DNA of 64,000 nucleotides from Ehretia macrophylla (Eukaryota > Streptophyta > Magnoliopsida > Boraginales > Ehretiaceae): the NCBI GenBank assembly GCA_037974665.1, contig CM075769.1, positions 24,987,139 through 25,051,138 of the forward strand, written 5' to 3'. This document shows, one piece after another, positions 34,981 through 47,622 of this stretch. The notes under the pieces were generated by a model. That model was not told the DNA's origin and did no database searches. It saw only the letters and a program-made list of their open reading frames with translations. The stretch's first letter is position 1, and each line of letters starts with the position of its first letter. Position numbers and translations under genes: made by a program.

Positions 34981-36314
34981 ACCAAATCCAAATGAGCTAC
35001 AATTCTTGAAATTCGATTTCACCACTCAACCCTAGACACTTTATGATTCACTTAAATGCAAAGACAACCTGTTTTAAATCACAACAACCATAAAACCCCG
35101 ATTAGCTCTTTGCCCGTTTGAACTACAGCTACCTTAACCGATCACCCAATCAATGCCATAATCGCACTGCAATCACTTTCTAGCATATCTAAGACCATAT
35201 AACCACTTAAAACGTGTCCGGTCAACACTTTGTTCAAACGATCCCTTTAAGCTCCAACCAAAATTTTCCAATGCTACCCATATTAACTAGCTACCAAGCC
35301 TCGAGGGAATACTTCGAACTTACTAGGCAACCCACAATCATCAACCAATCACAACGAAGCTCTACAAACACTCAAATCAACCAAACAGACCCAAAACTCA
35401 CAAATGACCCATTTATGTTTCAATTCAAATTTACCAATTCTAGCTATGTAAAAACCATTTAAACTTCACATTTAGCCTCCTAAATGTTTATGGCACCTAA
35501 CCGAAGCAATAGAACACAATTTAGATCGAAAGACCCCAATTTTTGGATTTTACTATTCATAGCACTATTCATCATCTTCCCCAACTTAAAACTTGCATTT
35601 TCATAGCTAAACAATTAATACAAGCAATATAGAATATTCTTCTAACTATATAACTATCATTATAGGCAATATAATCCAATAATTCAAGCATTAGAACAAA
35701 TCTAAAAATTTTACATAATATAACCTTAACTAAAAATGCTCAAATAAATACATCTCTCACCTAGATACAAGGTTAGAGAAGCTAGGAGATGGCTTAGACA
35801 TGTTCAAGAACTCAAGATTCAAGCTTGTAATGGATGAAAATGGCTAACTATAGCAATTTTTGCAAGAAAAAAAATACTATTCCCGTAGGTGGGTTTTGGC
35901 TGATTAATTTTTGACCTTTTTTTGAATATTTTTTGAAAAATTTTGGGTTATAAAAAGACTTGGTCAATTGGTCAAAGGGTCCATGGTATTTGGGTGGGTC
36001 AATAGGTCAAGTTTGTGGGTCAAATGATTTGCAATATGGATCAAATAGTTGGCTAGGCAATAAAAACAACATTAAATGCTAAACTAAATGCTGAAAATAC
36101 TATTCATACGATATGAAAATCATTTTCCTAATGTACTCTCTTGATATGCTATGCACGTAATTTCAATTTTCTCATACCTCCTAAATGACAAGTAACATGA
36201 GAAAAATGCAAAACCAAGAAACTAAAACAGTCGAAATTTTTTATGAATAGTAACTATTTTTAATTAAACATTTTAATAAATAAATGCACACAAATTAGGG
36301 TCTGGGGTCTCACA
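34981..36314 (-). mobile_element. Element 1, 3' LTR (truncated)
   Basis: Matches the outer part of the 5' LTR of the same element: 34990-35060 with 41270-41340 and 36280-36314 with 45010-45045. The plus-strand end 'gggtctggggtctcaca' adjoins a polypurine tract, as expected for a minus-strand 3' LTR. Its left portion is missing at 34980. Confidence 0.75.
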
Positions 36315-37068
36315 TCCTCCCCTCCTTACAAAAATTGCATCCTCTCAGTTCTTCTTCCTTTTAGAACCTTGCCCGAAATACGGCTCGTCCATTGAAAGTA
36401 TCATAGAGACATAACAATCAGAAAGTCTGTGAGAAATCCCAGAAAGAATTCCAAGAAAATACCAACGGAACCTTCTGAATAAGGAAGCCAAATAAAGGCA
36501 ATTCCCAATAAGAATTCCCAAAATAAGGTTTCTATGCAAGAACTCCAATATAGGTGCCGAAGAAATCCATGTAGAAATCCCATGTAAGAGTTTCCAATGG
36601 AGAATACCCAATATGAATTCCAAACTTGCTCCTCGAAACACTTCCTGTTGAGCAAGGATATAGACTATGATCGGCTCTGCTGGTCCACACCTTAGAAGAT
36701 CCGTCATAAGCCAACTCTTTCAGGATAGGGATATTACTTACCATTCAATGGGTAATACGTGTATGCAATTGAAATCACATAAGTGAAACACTTAATACAC
36801 ACATAAACACATAATCACATAATCACATAAGTCCGCATATAATCACATAATGCACATTTGCACATCTTTCATATTCTACACAAGTATGACACATAGGTAA
36901 ACATATTTCATTCAAAGCCACACAAGTACACATATCATGCAAGACACACAAGGCTCACATGCAGGCACACCTATTCAAGACACAATTCACATGCATGCAC
37001 TCTAGGATTACTACTTGACAGATCGAGAACCCTATCTCGGCTAAGAGCATCTAAGCTCTGATACCACC
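36315..37068 (-). mobile_element. Element 1 interior: polypurine tract to primer site, no genes
   Basis: The polypurine tract (plus strand tcctcccctccttac) is at 36315-36329, touching the 3' LTR. The primer site (plus strand gctctgatacca, exact tRNA-Met) is at 37055-37066, two bases from the 5' LTR. Only about 725 bases lie between and contain no gag or pol motif. Parts are simple 'cacata' repeats (36770-36960). The element is therefore non-autonomous, or has lost its whole coding interior. Confidence 0.8.
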
Positions 37069-37218
37069 TGTAACACCCCGATCCCTCACGAGATTGGAGC
37101 CCCAATCCAAAACCCAAGGTCATGAAAAAAGAGGAAAAACGAACGGAGTCTCTCCTGTTTATAGGACTATCTAGTTACCTATATTTAGAAGAAATAGTAA
37201 CAAACTATAAACCAACAT

Positions 37219-39825
37219 TGTCACACCCCGATCCCTCTCGAGACCGGGAGTTCTATCAATCAATCTAATCACAACCCAATTCCAAACCCGGGCATAAAAT
37301 TTAGGGAAAACGGACGGAGTCTCCCCTGTTTCTAGGCAAAATGCAAAACCTGTGACAGCATATAAGTGGACCAGTACCGTGTCCAACCATTCAAACACCT
37401 CAAGGCCATCCAAGCCTTGTTTCTCAACAATTAAACTCAACAAGTATACATACATTTCCAAGTACCCAGACTATTCTAACTCTTCCTTTAACTGATACAA
37501 ACATGCATTAAAGTTAAGTCATACTAACTAGATACATAAACTATCTTATCATTCTACCTCAATCACCTAGTTAAATTTAAATTACATTTCTTATTAACAT
37601 TAAATACAACAACACATGAAACATACATCTTTGCATCTTTGACAACTCAAGCCACTTAGCACGCAAGACAACTCTTCAAGCACGAACTTTCATGTAATCA
37701 CGAACTTTCCAGCTAACAAGGCATTTCCTGAAATATGGTGGTGAGGAGTGAGTATACTCAACACGTATACTCAGTGAGGGCGAGACATATATCGAGGTGG
37801 AGAGAAAGAAGATCGTGCAATGCAAATAAGGCAGTTAAGCAATATATATCCGACAAGTAGGCATTCAATCTAACAATCAATACAATAAACAATTGATAAA
37901 GCATTAACACAACCATTCAAAGCTATACCACACTTTGAAGGCTATGGTTCACTCAAACAAGCAATGTACCGATCATGATTTTGATGACTTTAACGATGAC
38001 GCGTCGGCTCACCCACCTTATAACTTCCGTTAGAGTACTCCGGACATACTCTGTCAATTCTACGACCCAAAACTCCCTGGGCGGCAACCCAAGCGAGAAA
38101 GGGAATAGGACACGGAGCTAGAGCAACTAACACTGGCAACCCGAGGCTACCTAGAGAGGCCCATCACTCACGCACCTGACACTAATGCAATGCAATACGA
38201 GACATATAACGATAATCGAGCAAGGCACTGAAATGCAAGTCAATAACAATATGCGATACAATAAGCAATTACAATCAATAAAGTAACAAGAACAATACTA
38301 ACTAGCATTATCAACAATTGACATACAAATTCAATCATAATCAACTTTAACAAGCATAACAAGCCATATTAAGCATTCTATAGACATTATACTATGAAAA
38401 CACACAAAATCACAAAATGACCCCAACTTTCAAAACGCTACTACTTCCAAACGAGCCACGAGTTTTGGAAACCGACTTCACCAATCCTCCTAGGTCACCA
38501 TAAGGCACGTCTAAAGACCCCGAAACCCCACTTAACCCTAGAATTCACGCAAAGCCCCGATTTCCCTCTTTGCTCGTTTGAACTACCGCTACCCTAACCA
38601 AACACCCAACCAATGTCATAACCACACCAAAAATGCTTCCATGGCCTCCCGAGACAATGCCATCACGCGAAACGATAAAATGCCAAACTTGACCTCAATG
38701 ACCCCAACTTTCACTAAGTCATTTCCCTCTATTTTTCTATTACACAATCCAATTAAACCACACATTTAGGCATTCTAGCATATCTAGCACCTTCCTACAT
38801 CAACAGAACGCATAACGGAGCAACTTCATCGAAACGGGGGTTTACTATTCATAATTTACTATTCATAATTTACTATTCAATTATCAATTTAAATTACAAT
38901 TTCGATATTCAAGCGCTAAAAATGCTATAAAACTATAAATACATGTTCTACGATTGCTAGGGAGCATTCTTCAAGCATCAAAACAATCAAAATAACAATT
39001 TACGGCTAAAATCCAAAAATTAAAGTTTAGGTTCAATAATTTCAAATGCGCAAATAACAATGAAACCCTCACCTTAGATGCTCCTAGACGCTAGGAAAAC
39101 CACGCTGGATGCCTCGGAAACCACCCCGCATAAGCTCTCACGAAGAAATTGAAGTTTGAAGTTGAAATATTTTTTTTTCTTTTTCCTCCATGGTTTCGGC
39201 CATGGCCTTCTTTTTTTCCTGATTTTGCTCTTTTGTTTCTTATTTCATGCTTAAATAAAAGATGACAAATGGTCAAATGGTCAATGCTCACCTAAGTTGG
39301 TCAACTAAGCTTATTTTAGGCATTTTAAAGCTAAAACAACCAACACAAATCTAATTCTAGTTAAATACAACTATAATACTAAAATTAAACCACTAAATAC
39401 TAGTTTTCAGTATTTGCTGAGGACTAGAAAACACTCTCTAACTATCGCTCTCGAAATGCTATGCACTTTGCGACAATAAAAGAATAACAATTAAATCTCA
39501 AGGAATTTAAGAAAATATAATTTTTGAAAAGTAACATAGTTCAAAATTTACTCCGGCTCGGAGCTACTTTTCATTTTATTGAAAATCGAGCATTAAGGTG
39601 CAAGAAAAATAAAACCAATTATCATAAATATGAAAGTTGTGGATATTTCGTTAAAATAATTAACTCAAATATTATTTAATTACTTCTAAAAGAAATATGA
39701 AAATAATGCTAGAAATGAATGTTTAACTTAAAAATAAACACGAAATTCAATGCTAATATTTAAGATGTCACTTAAGTAATTGCAATTAAATGTCATTAAA
39801 TGCATGCCGGGTTCCGGTTATCACA
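37219..39825 (-). mobile_element. Nested solo LTR
   Basis: Plus strand begins TGTCACACCCCGATCC and ends CCGGTTATCACA. Perfect target duplication aacat at 37214-37218 and 39826-39830; 2607 bp. Same subfamily as the plus-strand solo LTR 49866-52418: both keep 'AGKFVIT' or 'AEKFVIT' plus a stop just after the acceptor-like site. Core module 38000-38180; donor-like 39071-39072 and acceptor-like 37728-37729 on the minus strand. Confidence 0.92.
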
Positions 39826-41890
39826 AACATTCACAACCAACCCCAACTTTCAACATTGCAACAACCTTCAATCCTCTTGGCCATCCGAGCCCTTCTACTT
39901 CCACAAACTATAATATATAGGCATGCATTCATTAACTGTTGAAGTTTTATGTTTATAATTTCACTTATCAAGCTACTCTAATCTTTTCTATTTAACTTTC
40001 TTATAATTTAAGTCATCAACCATATTTCCGTTAATTTCACACAAGCATGCAAGTTAAACTTAGACAACAAAGTAAAACATTAAAGTTGTTATATATCCGC
40101 TACAACTATTTAATCATACAAATCTTTCAACTCATATTACATTCCCTCAGATAACATAAATACATGCAATTTTGAAATATCAATATACTTTACATCACAA
40201 CACATAAAACACTCATCCACAGCTACAAGCATGCAATGAAGCCTCTGAATTCCCTCTATAGATCCAGTTACTTCTATACCTATAAAATATTAGAAATGAG
40301 GGATGAACATACAATACATGTATAATTAATGAGGGAGGGAAACAGTCAACCGGGGAGGTTTTCAAAAACATTTTTGTGCAGTGCAACCAATAATCGTAAT
40401 TTTAACAATAATACAAGTCAACAAGTAAATAACCAAATATATTCAATCCAATAAAAAGGATATCGATCGATACCCCTTATCCCTCCAATTCTCGAACCAC
40501 AAACCACGAACTCGATCTCAAACACGATATGCAGGTATCCATTTACACCAATGGGTACTCCAAATGTACTCGATACTTACGACCCACACCCTTTGGCACA
40601 ATCCATACCAAGCAAGTGAGGGATTAGGGTACGGAACAAGAGCAATCAATACTGGAAAGCCCGATGCCGCCTAGAGAGGCATATTGCATCCGTCCCAAAT
40701 GATGAGGTTGCGCAACCATCGAGACGATAACACAAATAGCAATAACCACAACAAGATAATTCAATAACCATATATTCGAAACAAGTCAATTCAATTTATA
40801 AGCAATATAAGCAGTTTATAATCAATATATCTTTAAACTATTTCTTCCCAATACACTAGTTCTATTACCTATTAACCACACAATATCCTTTATAATACAA
40901 AGCGATAAACCAATTAAAATGTCAAGTAAGATGAACCCCTCACCTCTAGAAAGCCAAACACAAAATCTAGCCAAACACCATTTCGAATCTTCTCCAATGG
41001 CATCAACTTCCTTCAATTCCTAGTTAGGCGGTTATGCAATAAAATCATTCTCCATAACATCCACACACATACACGACCCAATATCACCAAAAAGGCCCAT
41101 TTTTTTCAATCGACTTCCTACAAGTTCAAATCACATTCTAGCAGTTCCAAGCATTAATCTAGTCATTTTAACACTTGTGGCACCTATTACAAGCATCGAA
41201 TCAAGCATTAACTATTAATTTAACAAAATACTATTCATTCCTCCAACTTTTCCAAGCCACTACACCCAAACGAGCTACGATACTTGAAATCCAATTTCAC
41301 CACTCAAACCTAGACACTTTATAATCCACTTAAATGTAAAGAAAACCCGTTTTAAACCACAATAACCATAAAACCCCGATTAGCCCCTTTGTTTGTTTGA
41401 ACTACAACTACCTTAACTGATCACCCAATCAACGGCATAATCGCACCGCAATCACTTTCTAGCCTATCTAAGACCATATAACCACTCAAAATGTGCCCGG
41501 TCAATACTTCATTCAAACGACCCCTTTAAGCTCCAATTAAGATTTTCTAATTTTACCCGTATTAACTAGCTACCAAGCGTCGAGGGAATACTTCGAGCTT
41601 ACAAGGCAACTTATAATCATTAACCAATCACAACAAAGCTCTACAAACACTCAAATCAACCAAACGGCCCAAAGCGCACAAATGGCCCCTTTATGTTCCA
41701 ATTCAAATTTACCAATTTGAGCTATGTAAAAACCATTTAAACTTCACATATAGCCTCCTAAATGTTTATGGTACCTAACCGAAGCAATAGAACGTAATTT
41801 AGATCGAAAACCACCAATTTTTGGATTTTACTATTCATAATACTATTCATCATCTTCCCCGACTTAAAACTTGCATTTTCGTGGCTAAAC

Positions 41891-44357
41891 TGTGACGCCC
41901 GAGATTTTTCATTATATTCATACATAACTGTTTCATATCTCTTCATGCATTTCAATATGTTTTTCTTTTCTTGATTATGTATTATTTAGTGGTTACTATT
42001 CATAAGAAAAATTGACTGTCTAAATTGCTCAAATTAATATTTTTTCTAGGTAGTATGACTTATAAAAGGAATCGAAAACATGAGGTTTTGAGCATTAGAT
42101 ATCGGGAACACGCGTTAAGAAAATAATTCTTGCATCGTATGAATAGTGAAATATTAGAATAGCATTAGAATTAAACTAATTAGTAATTAAAGGAGTTTTT
42201 ATGCTTAGTTTGACTCTAATTTAGTGCATTTGACTCAAAATAAATATACATACATATACATATATGTCCTAGCATCACACATATATTGCAAATACACACA
42301 AAACAAAATAAATAATTCCTAAATTGTCCCCCCATACCCGACGATCCTCCAAGGAAAAAAAAGAGAAGAAAATTTCTTCAAGCTTTGCAAATTTGGTCTT
42401 CTAGCTTGATCTTGAGGTGTTTTGGAGCATCTAGGACATCTACAACTTGTCTACACCTTGAAATTGTGAGGAAGTTTGCATATTTCTCCATTTTAAAGTT
42501 TATGTCAACTTATGAAATTTTGAGGTTTGTTGATTATATCTTGTGAGTTGCTCGAATATTGTGATATACATGCTCTACATGCTATATAGACCTTGCTTTC
42601 TTAGTTTAGTGGCTTGTTCCATGGTTAAATGCATAGTTTCATAAGTAGGAAGATGATGAATAGTACTTTTCTTAGGGTTTTGTTAAAATTGGCTTGTAGG
42701 ATTGAATTGGTGCTATCTATAGGTGCTTTAGGTGTTATTGGACATAGTTAGATGGTTGTATGTGGTTGGTTTGCTCGAAATTGGGCTAATTTGCAAAATT
42801 GGCTAAGTTTAAAAAGGGGGTTTTCGTAAAACGATAATCCGGGTGCTTTTGAACTCTAAGTTTGGCTTATATGAGGCATGGAAGCACTTTTGGTGCTTTC
42901 GTTGCATTGAATCGAGGGGCAGTTAGGGTAATTGTAGTTAAAATCGACTCGGGGCCTTCCCGAGCTTTTGTCTCCAAAGTGAGTTTTTAGAGCTTGGATA
43001 GGTGTCTTTTAGTATCCCTAGGGGTGTAGTATGGTTGGTTTATAGAATTGGTACCTTGATTTTCATTTGGTAGTAAAATTGCTTAGTTGACAAAGGGGAA
43101 AATGTGGGAATTGGGGTGTTAAAGCTACCTATGGACTTGTAATTTACTATCTTGTGTTTAAAATGCATTTTGGTAGTATATGTGGACTATTGGTGAAGTT
43201 TCCTGAGAAATGTGAACTTTGTCCCCTTTGATTGTATTTATCTATTTCGTGTTGTAAGCTTAAATGGTAACTATTTGCAAGGGTGACCAACTTTGTCGTC
43301 CCTCATTTATGATTATTGGTTGTACTTGATTCTTGTGATCGTGATTCGGGTTGCACAACCTTTTCAGACATAGTAGTGTCGAAAAACTTCAGGCAGTATC
43401 GGGCTATCGATCTAGCTCAACTACCATGGTGCCTATTCCATTCTCGCTGAGTATACTCCATTACCCCAGAGGTGTAGTTCACCTCGTTGAGGCATATGGA
43501 CCTACCTCAGGAGAACAGATCGTAGGATCGGGGTACATCCAGAGTACCCCATTGGTGGTATAAGGGGATTTATTGGTATCTATTATCGAAGATCATGGTT
43601 CGTGGTTCGAGACTGAAGACAAATAAGATGAACCGTATCCTTTTTAATGTGTTTAATGTTTATTCGCTTAACTTGTTATATTGTATTACTTGTGTTATTG
43701 TCTTGTTGCATTACACGAAATAATTTTCGAAAACACCTCCGGTTTACTGTATCCCCTCCCTCGCTGAGCAACTGTGTTACTCACTCCACTTTTAACATGT
43801 TTCAGGAGAAGCTGAGGTGAATCCCCAGCTTGTAGCAGTAGAAGAAGAGGAAGAAGTCCAAGTAGATCAACTTCCTTGATTCCTTGTGTGCTGAGATTGG
43901 ATGCCTACGTGTGAATTGTATGAAGTTGTTGTCATATGATCTATTTTGAGGCTTGGCCTTGTATGTATTTGTTAGGCTTTGGGGAGTTTGTATTGTATTG
44001 TAAAGTTTAACCTTGTGTTGTTGGTAGTTGGAATGTAATAGTTAAAGATAGACTTCACTGCTTTGAACACATGCTTGTGTGCTAAGGGAAGTTGAATGTT
44101 GAACTTAATATATAAGTATAACTGGTAATTAATGTTAGAGTGATATGATAAGCTTTTGTTAAATTGAGGCTCGAATGGCAATGAAGTATACATGTTGTGT
44201 TGATGAAGAATGGGATTGTATCAGAAGGTTGGTTTGTGGGTTGGTAGGTGTATGTGATTGTTGCAGGTTAACAGTTAGTCCACGATACAAATGAGACTCT
44301 ATCCGTGTATCGGGTGAGGACTTGACCTATACGTGCGGTTGGGTTTGGGGCACTACA
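41891..44357 (+). mobile_element. Nested solo LTR
   Basis: Begins TGTGACGCCCGAG and ends GGGGCACTACA. Perfect target duplication taaac at 41886-41890 and 44358-44362; 2467 bp. Host LTR sequence continues on both sides. Core module at 43345-43600. The acceptor-like AG at 43804-43805 is followed by an acidic reading frame to the TGA at 43877-43879. Confidence 0.93.
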
Positions 44358-45045
44358 TAAACAATTAATACAAGCAATATAGAATGTTCTACTAACTATA
44401 TAAACATCATTAGAGATAATATAATCCAATAATTCAAGCATTATAACAAATCTAGAAATTTTACATAATATAACCCTAACTAAAAATGCTCAAATAAATG
44501 CATCCCTCACGTACATACAAGGTTAGAAAAGCTTGGAGATGGCTTAGACATGTTCAAGAATTCAATATTCAAGCTTGGAATGGATGGAAATGGCCAACTA
44601 TAACAATTTTTACAAGAAAAAATACTATTCCTGTAGGTTAATTTTGGCTGATTTTTTGACCTTTTTTGAGCATTTTTTGAGAAATTTTGGGTTATAAGAA
44701 GACTTTGTCAATTGGTCAAAGGGTCCATGGTATTTGGGTGGGTCAATGGGTCAAATGATTTGCAATATGGATCAAATAGTTGGCTAGACAATTAAAACAA
44801 CACTAAATGCTAAACTAAATGCTGAAAATACTATTCATGCGATATGAAAATTATTTTCCTAATGCACTCTCCCGATAGGCTATGCACGTAATTCCAATTT
44901 TCTCATGCCTTATAAATGACAAGTAACATGAGAAAAATGCAAAACCAGGAAAATAAAACAGTCGAAATTTTTTATGAATAGTAACTATTTTTAATTAAAC
45001 ATTTTAAGAAATAAATGCACATAAATGCGGGTCTGGGGTCTCACA

Positions 45046-46491
45046 GTAAGCATACTTTATTGGCATGATATATGATATTAATAGTAATATTTTCTCATGT
45101 TTGTATTTCATCTTTGATTACTTGTAATATAAAGAAGAAAGACAAAAAAAGATGATTTCTATTAACTAGTTGGAGCATAATATAAAAGATAGTTAAGGAT
45201 TGTATTGGCATGTATAAATTGTTTTCATGACCAATAGATTGGGCATTCAAAGACGATTTATTCATTGCATCTTTATGACTTGAAAGTCAAGATTATGAAG
45301 TTACAATGAATGGTAAGTCTTCTTTGTATATGATTGTTATTACTTTATGATTTTGATTCAAAGTTACAATGAATGGTAAGTCTTCTTTGTATATGATTGT
45401 TATTACTTTATGATTTTGGTTCTAGTATAACATAATTGTATGTTCTTTCTCACAGAATCTTAATCAAAGGGCACTTTAGAAGCGTGGAATGGTTTCAGTT
45501 TTAGCAAATAGAACAATTGTTGTTGCATTAGCTAAGGACAATTTATTTTTATACCTTCTAGACATATTTTGCATTTTGAGGATTGTGCTTAATGTTGTTA
45601 GGAATATATTGTCTATTCCTAAAGCTTGTAAAATGAAATTTTGAATTTTCTTTTGTAGACAATGTATATCAAATTCATTAATGTAATGAATGTATGTTGT
45701 TAAAAGCATTTTGATGTAGTCTTCATTATCTTAATGTGGGTGATAGAATGTATTGTAAATATATTGTTAACTATGAAACCTTGTATCAATTTTTTAGATG
45801 ATTCATGTAATTCAAATTAATTGTAATCTCTATTTTGACTAAGTTAAATGTAGTAGTAAGATGATAGTTAGGTTGTTTTTGAAGCAACTTATGTATCTTA
45901 TTTATTAGATTGGTAACCAAGTCATCCTTTGTTTGATAAAGGATTAGAGCTACTAATTTATTTAGATTAATACATATTGATGTATGAAGGCTTTTTATGA
46001 ATTAGCTTGAATAGTATTTTCTCCTTTGTATAACTTATGATTGTCATAATAAAGTTATATGTTCTTGTTGAAATACGTATCTAAAATCTTTTGAAAAGTT
46101 CAAAGAGTATTAGATTAAAGTAGAAAAATTGTGTAGGAAAAGGTATTTATTTTTATGATATGATCATATTTATGAAATACTTAAGTACTATTTGGATAAG
46201 TATCTCAAAATTTTGGTATTGTATTGTAATTAATAATGTCCGGCGTACCACAATTAAATAGCAGTTTCTTAGTGAAGAAATTGTACTTTATTTGACTTAG
46301 TACAAATGTTGATTGGTTTATCTAATCACACTATTTATTTGTGGGTTATACTTTACCTATATTATTTTTTTATTAAAAAGATAAATCCTACTTTTGTTTT
46401 TCCTAGAACTTTATATATGATATGAGTTGGAAAATAACCAAATATTAAATGTGTTAATCTTTGGACTATCCTACTTTTTAGTGAAAAATGT
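45046..46491. other. AT-rich region, unassigned
   Basis: Lies between the end of element 1 (45045) and the broken 3' LTR of element 2 (46492). Very AT-rich, no credible gene or terminal repeats. It contains a 63-bp tandem duplication. It may be host sequence or an old retroelement interior. Confidence 0.4.
45298..45423. repeat. 63-bp tandem duplication
   Basis: Two nearly identical units start aagttacaatgaatgg at 45298 and 45361 and run to 'tatgatttt'. They differ by about one base, so the duplication is recent. Confidence 0.9.
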
Positions 46492-47396
46492 TTAACTCAT
46501 CTACTATTCATCCAAAAATTAAAATACGTTAAAATCAAATTTTAAAACGGTAAATATATGTCATAACACCTAAATAGTAAGTATAAAATATAAATTTAAC
46601 AATATAGCATCTAAACGATGCATTTTAAAGTAGTTTTGAAAAGAGCCCTCACAAATGTTTTGCTCTGAAAGTTGAAAAACGAATAGTAGATGCAAAGTAG
46701 AAGTTGAGACGAGTTCAAAAATGTCCGGGTTGGCCTTTGATTCCACCTCTAACCCCTTCAAACCGCTTAAAGTGCACAAAATTTACTATTCCTGCAGGCA
46801 AGGGTTTTGGCTGATTTTGGACATTTTTTGAGCATTTTGGGTTATTTATATTTAAGTGAAAGTCAAACTTTAGTCAATGCAAGACTTGTTGGGTTATTTT
46901 TACGATTTGGCTTATAAAACATCACTTTTTAACGTATAAAAGGCTACTTAAAATCTCTATTTTGTTTCTAAAATAATTTTACAAAGTCACATTTTAAATA
47001 ATAGTGGTAAACTAAATTTTAAAATATTTAAAGAACTAGTTTTAAAAATTTAAAGGAATAGTCCTCAAATAAACTTTAAAAGTATTTTAAATGCAATTTT
47101 CACTAAAAATATTTATAAAAATAATATGAATGCACATATAACAAATACTAAAATAAATAAACTCGTAATTTTACTAATAAAAGTTAATTAAACACATAAT
47201 TGCACGTAAAAGACAAATAAACACCAAATTTCACATATTATGACAAAAAAAAACATTTTAAACAATTAAATGTACATATCTCATTTACTAAAATAAATAA
47301 GCACATGCTTTTAATCATAAAAGTTAATTAAACACGAAATTCGCATGTAACCTTCAAATATACATAATTACACTTACGGTCATAATCAAGGTGTCA
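46492..47396 (-). mobile_element. Element 2, 3' LTR (truncated)
   Basis: Nearly collinear with 54941-55866, the outer part of the 5' LTR of the same element. The plus-strand end 'aaggtgtca' at 47396 is followed by a polypurine tract. Homology begins abruptly at 'ttaactcatctac' (46492), so the left two-thirds is lost. Confidence 0.8.
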
Positions 47397-47622
47397 TACT
47401 CTCCTCTCCTTAAAACAATTGCGTCCCCGCAATTCTTATACGCATAAGCATGTCACCCTACATAAGAAGCAAGTATACCACCACATAGTGGACATTGTTT
47501 CACATATAGACATTTAACACATAATACACATTGATCATATAAGCACATTAACCACAACTAGTTCACTTAACACATAGGCATACGCATATTCATTCAAAAC
47601 ACATTCACATCAAGACCACTAC
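47397..47622 (-). mobile_element. Element 2 interior, left piece with polypurine tract
   Basis: The polypurine tract (plus strand tctcctctcctta) lies at about 47399-47411. The rest is non-coding with 'cacat' repeats, like the interior of element 1. The interior is split by the solo LTR that starts at 47623. The total interior, with the right piece, is under 300 bp. Confidence 0.75.

Larger units (their letters stand above)
37069..45045 (-). mobile_element. Element 1, 5' LTR, carrying two nested solo LTRs
   Basis: Plus-strand limits TGTAACACCCCGATCC (37069) and GTCTGGGGTCTCACA (45045). Removing the two insertions with one duplication each (37219-39825 and 41891-44357) leaves about 2.89 kb. 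Core module at 40500-40720; acceptor-like site at 40280-40281 and donor-like sites at 40942-40943 and 44509-44510 on the minus strand. Confidence 0.8.

Noticed and set aside
36345..36744. Overlapping minus-strand frames in the element 1 interior
   Set aside because: Translations are repeats of ILG/GIL-like text from degenerate tandem sequence, with no gag or pol motif.
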